Source: Chimonanthus salicifolius (taxonomy: Eukaryota > Streptophyta > Magnoliopsida > Laurales > Calycanthaceae). Taken from it: a stretch of 64,000 nt of DNA. Each line of letters begins with the position of its first letter. The stretch's first letter is position 1. Below are positions 61,464 to 64,000 of the stretch, piece after piece. The stretch lies in contig CM023540.1 of assembly GCA_013350335.1 (NCBI GenBank), positions 30,049,175 to 30,113,174 on the forward strand, given 5' to 3'. Both the position numbers and the translations under genes were made by a program. The notes beneath the pieces are model-generated. The model worked only from the letters and a program-made list of their open reading frames with translations, was not told the DNA's origin and searched no databases.

Positions 61464-64000
61464 CTACAACTGGATATGGTCTGCACGGCGGGATAGAGAA
61501 GCTAACCGTGAACAAGTACAGTTTCTGTTTCTAGAAATCAAAATAGGTGGCACTGCTGCAGGATCAAGTTCCAAGTAGCCTCTCAGCTGACCACCAATTT
61601 CCTCAGCAGGAATCTGGTGGGAGAATTTTAGATACTCGTTGAGTTTGACCTCCATCTCAAAACCAGATGCTTTAAAAACAGAAATATGACCATCCACCTT
61701 TTCCAAAAGCACAACCCTCGACCCAGCATCAGTATTTTCAAGGACTCTAACCAAGTTATAATCGCAATTTTCCATGTCTTCACAGGTCCAATCAGGGCTC
61801 AAATTCTTGTATAGTGCCCAAACCTGACCTTTGATTGGATAGATGCCAAACGTTTTCTTAGATGTGTCCTCTGCTGCTAGAACCCGATGAGAGAAGTGCT
61901 TGGGTGTGTTATAAGTCTCAGTTTCAGTGCTAAGGAAAAATTCTCCACAGGCAGTGGGTAGCTTTGTACTGGACCACTGCATTGCCCTTTCTACCAGGAC
62001 TCGACCACCAAGCCATGTTATCTCCACTTCAAAGTCTCTGGATGAAACTCTTTTTATCCGACCATAGAACTTAGGTAGGCAATCCACATCACAGTACAGA
62101 GCCCAAATCTGACCGGTTTGGAACTTATCTTTGGACTTAGCTGCTTCAAAAACTGAATTTTCTCGATCCATGTAAAAGACTTTCACTGGATAAGGACGTA
62201 AACCAGCTGCAGGAGAGAGAGTAAAATTTTCAGCAGCATTTTCATCATTTTCATCAGTATCTAAGTGTTTCAACTTCTTAGCTCCACATTTATTCTTACT
62301 TTCTTTCCCTTCTTTACTATCATCAACATTACGTTTCCTATTGATATGCATCACTTTCTTCCCAGATGCCCCATTCGTTCCCCTATGACATGTGCCTCTG
62401 TCATTCACATGGTTTCCTTCATGGATACTCTTCTCATTCAACTTTATATAGGTCTTTGGTGCCTCACACCTGTCAAAATCAGTTTCAATTCGAGCATCCA
62501 TACATTCGACATCCACCACCAAATCATCAAAACTTTTTGAAGAGATGTACTCAATCTCTTCAACATTAGAAGAAGGAACTGAGGCCGGATCAAGTTCATA
62601 AGATCCTACCGGGACATTTTCTCTTTCCTTTCCAGTCATTCTTTGAAATGGGATCCTGTGGGAAAACCTGAGCAGTTTTTTTGGTGGTATCTCGAATGAG
62701 TTTTTTCCCTTGTTTCTTGATCGATAAAACAAGCTTACAAAACCTTTCAACTTAACCAAGTAAGCAACTTTAATGCCGATCCTTTCATCATAATCAGAAA
62801 GGACTTCTACAAATTCAAATTTATATTCCCTGTGCAATTCTGGATCAGAGCTCCAACTGATACTCCAGTCCTTGAAGAGAGCCCAAATATCGCCCTTTCT
62901 AGGATATATCATGTATGTACCTCTGGCCCTTCCTTTTTGCCAGGAAACCAAATGGGAGAAAGAACTGAAATCTGCTTGATCCTTACTTCCATTTTTGAAG
63001 ATCCCACAAGCAATGGGCAAACCCGCTTCAACCCAGTCAAGCACATCTCGGTCATCAGGATGAGGATCATGTTCTAGCCATACAATCTCCACCTTTGACT
63101 TTTCTGACAAGATCTTCCTAATGCGGGCATAGTATCTTGGCATACATCCATTTCCATCATAAGTTGCCCAGATCTGATCAACTGCAAAGCATTCTGTTCT
63201 ATCCTTGTCGAAGTCAGTGAACTCTGGTTCAGCATATGTCATTTTATAAGTCATAGATTCAGGCTCTGGGACCAAATCAACACTGGAATTTTCTTCAGAA
63301 TCGTGTTCATCTGTGAAGCTCTCCACTTTCTTTTGGTGTTCTAATCGTTGTTTCCCATTTTCTTGAAATGCCTCAACTTGTTCATTTGCATTTGGCAAGC
63401 TTCCTTCAGAAAGGATGCTGTCTCTCTGCTTGTTTTTTGTATCCCTGAAAACAGCTGTCCTTGTCACAGACCTCCCTGTTTCATTAGCGCATCCATCTGA
63501 AAATTCATCATTCTGGTAATCTGAACCATCTAACGACTCACTTCTCTTTACCTTTTTAGTGCCTTGATGGTTAACAATGTCCTCATCATCACTTCCACTC
63601 TCAATATAAGTAACTTGATGCTTCTGCCTCATGGACCTCCGTGGATGATGTTTACAGGTAGTTTCAACAGTCTGGTTCGCAAGATCTTTCTCTTCGATAG
63701 CTAACACATCCTCATTACTATTATCAGTATCATAACTCTCACTACATTCTTCTATTACAGAACTTCTCACCCTCTTCCGATTCTGTGCTTTCTCATTCAC
63801 TTCCTCAAGCTTGTCCTCTTCAGCTGCTTTGCTTTGAGATCTGCCAGCAAACATGGTATTGCTTTCCTTTTTCAAGACAGAATCCGAAATAGCACACCAA
63901 GAACCTGTACTGCAAGAGTTGCCAAAATTACTTTGAGGAATTGCTGACTGATTCTTGGCATCTCTAGAACTAGCTCTCCATTGTGTGTCTTGTGCATCAA
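61464..64000 (-). CDS. DUF3444 J-protein (DnaJ-like), C-terminal part
   Basis: One open frame runs from the window edge (64000) to TAG at 61464, about 844 codons without an intron. The gene continues beyond the window, where the J domain is expected. Counting from 63875, residues 1-210 are charged and disordered, with basic clusters KRVR and RRSMRQKH that could be nuclear signals. The first DUF3444 domain (about 220-430) contains VDQIWATYDGNGCMPRYYAR, GDIWALFKDW and LLRFSHRIPF. A charged linker follows, then a second DUF3444 (about 583-780) with TGQIWALYCDVDCLPKFYGR, GQVWALYKNL and YLKFSHQIPAEE. Tandem DUF3444 after an N-terminal J domain is the standard layout of a plant-specific J-protein family of unknown biochemical role. 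J domains stimulate Hsp70. The gene appears intact within the window. Confidence 0.93.
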   Translation of the reverse strand, partial: DAQDTQWRASSRDAKNQSAIPQSNFGNSCSTGSWCAISDSVLKKESNTMFAGRSQSKAAEEDKLEEVNEKAQNRKRVRSSVIEECSESYDTDNSNEDVLAIEEKDLANQTVETTCKHHPRRSMRQKHQVTYIESGSDDEDIVNHQGTKKVKRSESLDGSDYQNDEFSDGCANETGRSVTRTAVFRDTKNKQRDSILSEGSLPNANEQVEAFQENGKQRLEHQKKVESFTDEHDSEENSSVDLVPEPESMTYKMTYAEPEFTDFDKDRTECFAVDQIWATYDGNGCMPRYYARIRKILSEKSKVEIVWLEHDPHPDDRDVLDWVEAGLPIACGIFKNGSKDQADFSSFSHLVSWQKGRARGTYMIYPRKGDIWALFKDWSISWSSDPELHREYKFEFVEVLSDYDERIGIKVAYLVKLKGFVSLFYRSRNKGKNSFEIPPKKLLRFSHRIPFQRMTGKERENVPVGSYELDPASVPSSNVEEIEYISSKSFDDLVVDVECMDARIETDFDRCEAPKTYIKLNEKSIHEGNHVNDRGTCHRGTNGASGKKVMHINRKRNVDDSKEGKESKNKCGAKKLKHLDTDENDENAAENFTLSPAAGLRPYPVKVFYMDRENSVFEAAKSKDKFQTGQIWALYCDVDCLPKFYGRIKRVSSRDFEVEITWLGGRVLVERAMQWSSTKLPTACGEFFLSTETETYNTPKHFSHRVLAAEDTSKKTFGIYPIKGQVWALYKNLSPDWTCEDMENCDYNLVRVLENTDAGSRVVLLEKVDGHISVFKASGFEMEVKLNEYLKFSHQIPAEEIGGQLRGYLELDPAAVPPILISRNRNCTCSRLASLSRRADHIQL

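Overview
The window is nuclear DNA from a flowering plant, most likely a eudicot or close to one. The base composition is AT-rich, the genes have many GT-AG introns, and there is a plant PPR-DYW gene, a Bruno-like RNA-binding gene, a BONZAI copine and a plant-type nuclear tRNA-Pro. Non-LTR retrotransposon debris is everywhere, including inside introns. I cannot name the species. Nothing suggests a bacterial, organellar or viral origin.

Layout: (1) 1-433 holds the 3' end of a decayed LINE. (2) 816-2655 (-) is a PPR-DYW RNA-editing factor broken by two one-base frameshifts. (3) 2.7-10.3 kb is intergenic, with one possible small exon (5000-5161) and a decayed LINE (6.6-8.4 kb) that carries a nested SINE-like insert. 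(4) 10288-24577 (-) is a nine-exon, three-RRM gene of the BRN1/BRN2 (CELF/Bruno-like) family. Its introns hold a hAT-type element with an internal 73-bp satellite, LINE pieces and a long-inverted-repeat element. (5) 29154-41729 (-) is a complete 16-exon BONZAI/copine gene closest to BON3, coding for 595 aa. It has a GC-AG intron, a duplicated 3' splice site, two SINEs, a LINE and a 1.1-kb nested palindrome in intron 1. (6) 41.7-45.2 kb is intergenic, with a Stowaway MITE and a broken 4-coumarate:CoA ligase-like fragment. (7) 45190-57592 (+) is a RING-CH (MARCH-type) membrane E3 ligase gene with intron-resident L1, RTE and SINE insertions. (8) 57.6-61.5 kb has a Stowaway MITE, a 205-bp foldback element, tRNA-Pro(UGG) and a second copy of the long-inverted-repeat family. 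(9) 61464-64000 (-) is the C-terminal part of a DUF3444 J-protein that runs off the window.

The genes are separate single-copy loci in both orientations and do not form a pathway cluster. Exon structures were built by hand. For the BRN, BON3 and MARCH-type genes, splice sites were placed so that every junction keeps the reading frame and agrees with family sequence. I found no convincing novel biological system. The most unusual features are structural: the nested foldback in the BON3 intron, the satellite-bearing hAT element, the duplicated splice acceptor, and three frame disruptions in otherwise well-conserved genes, which could reflect indel errors in the assembly.
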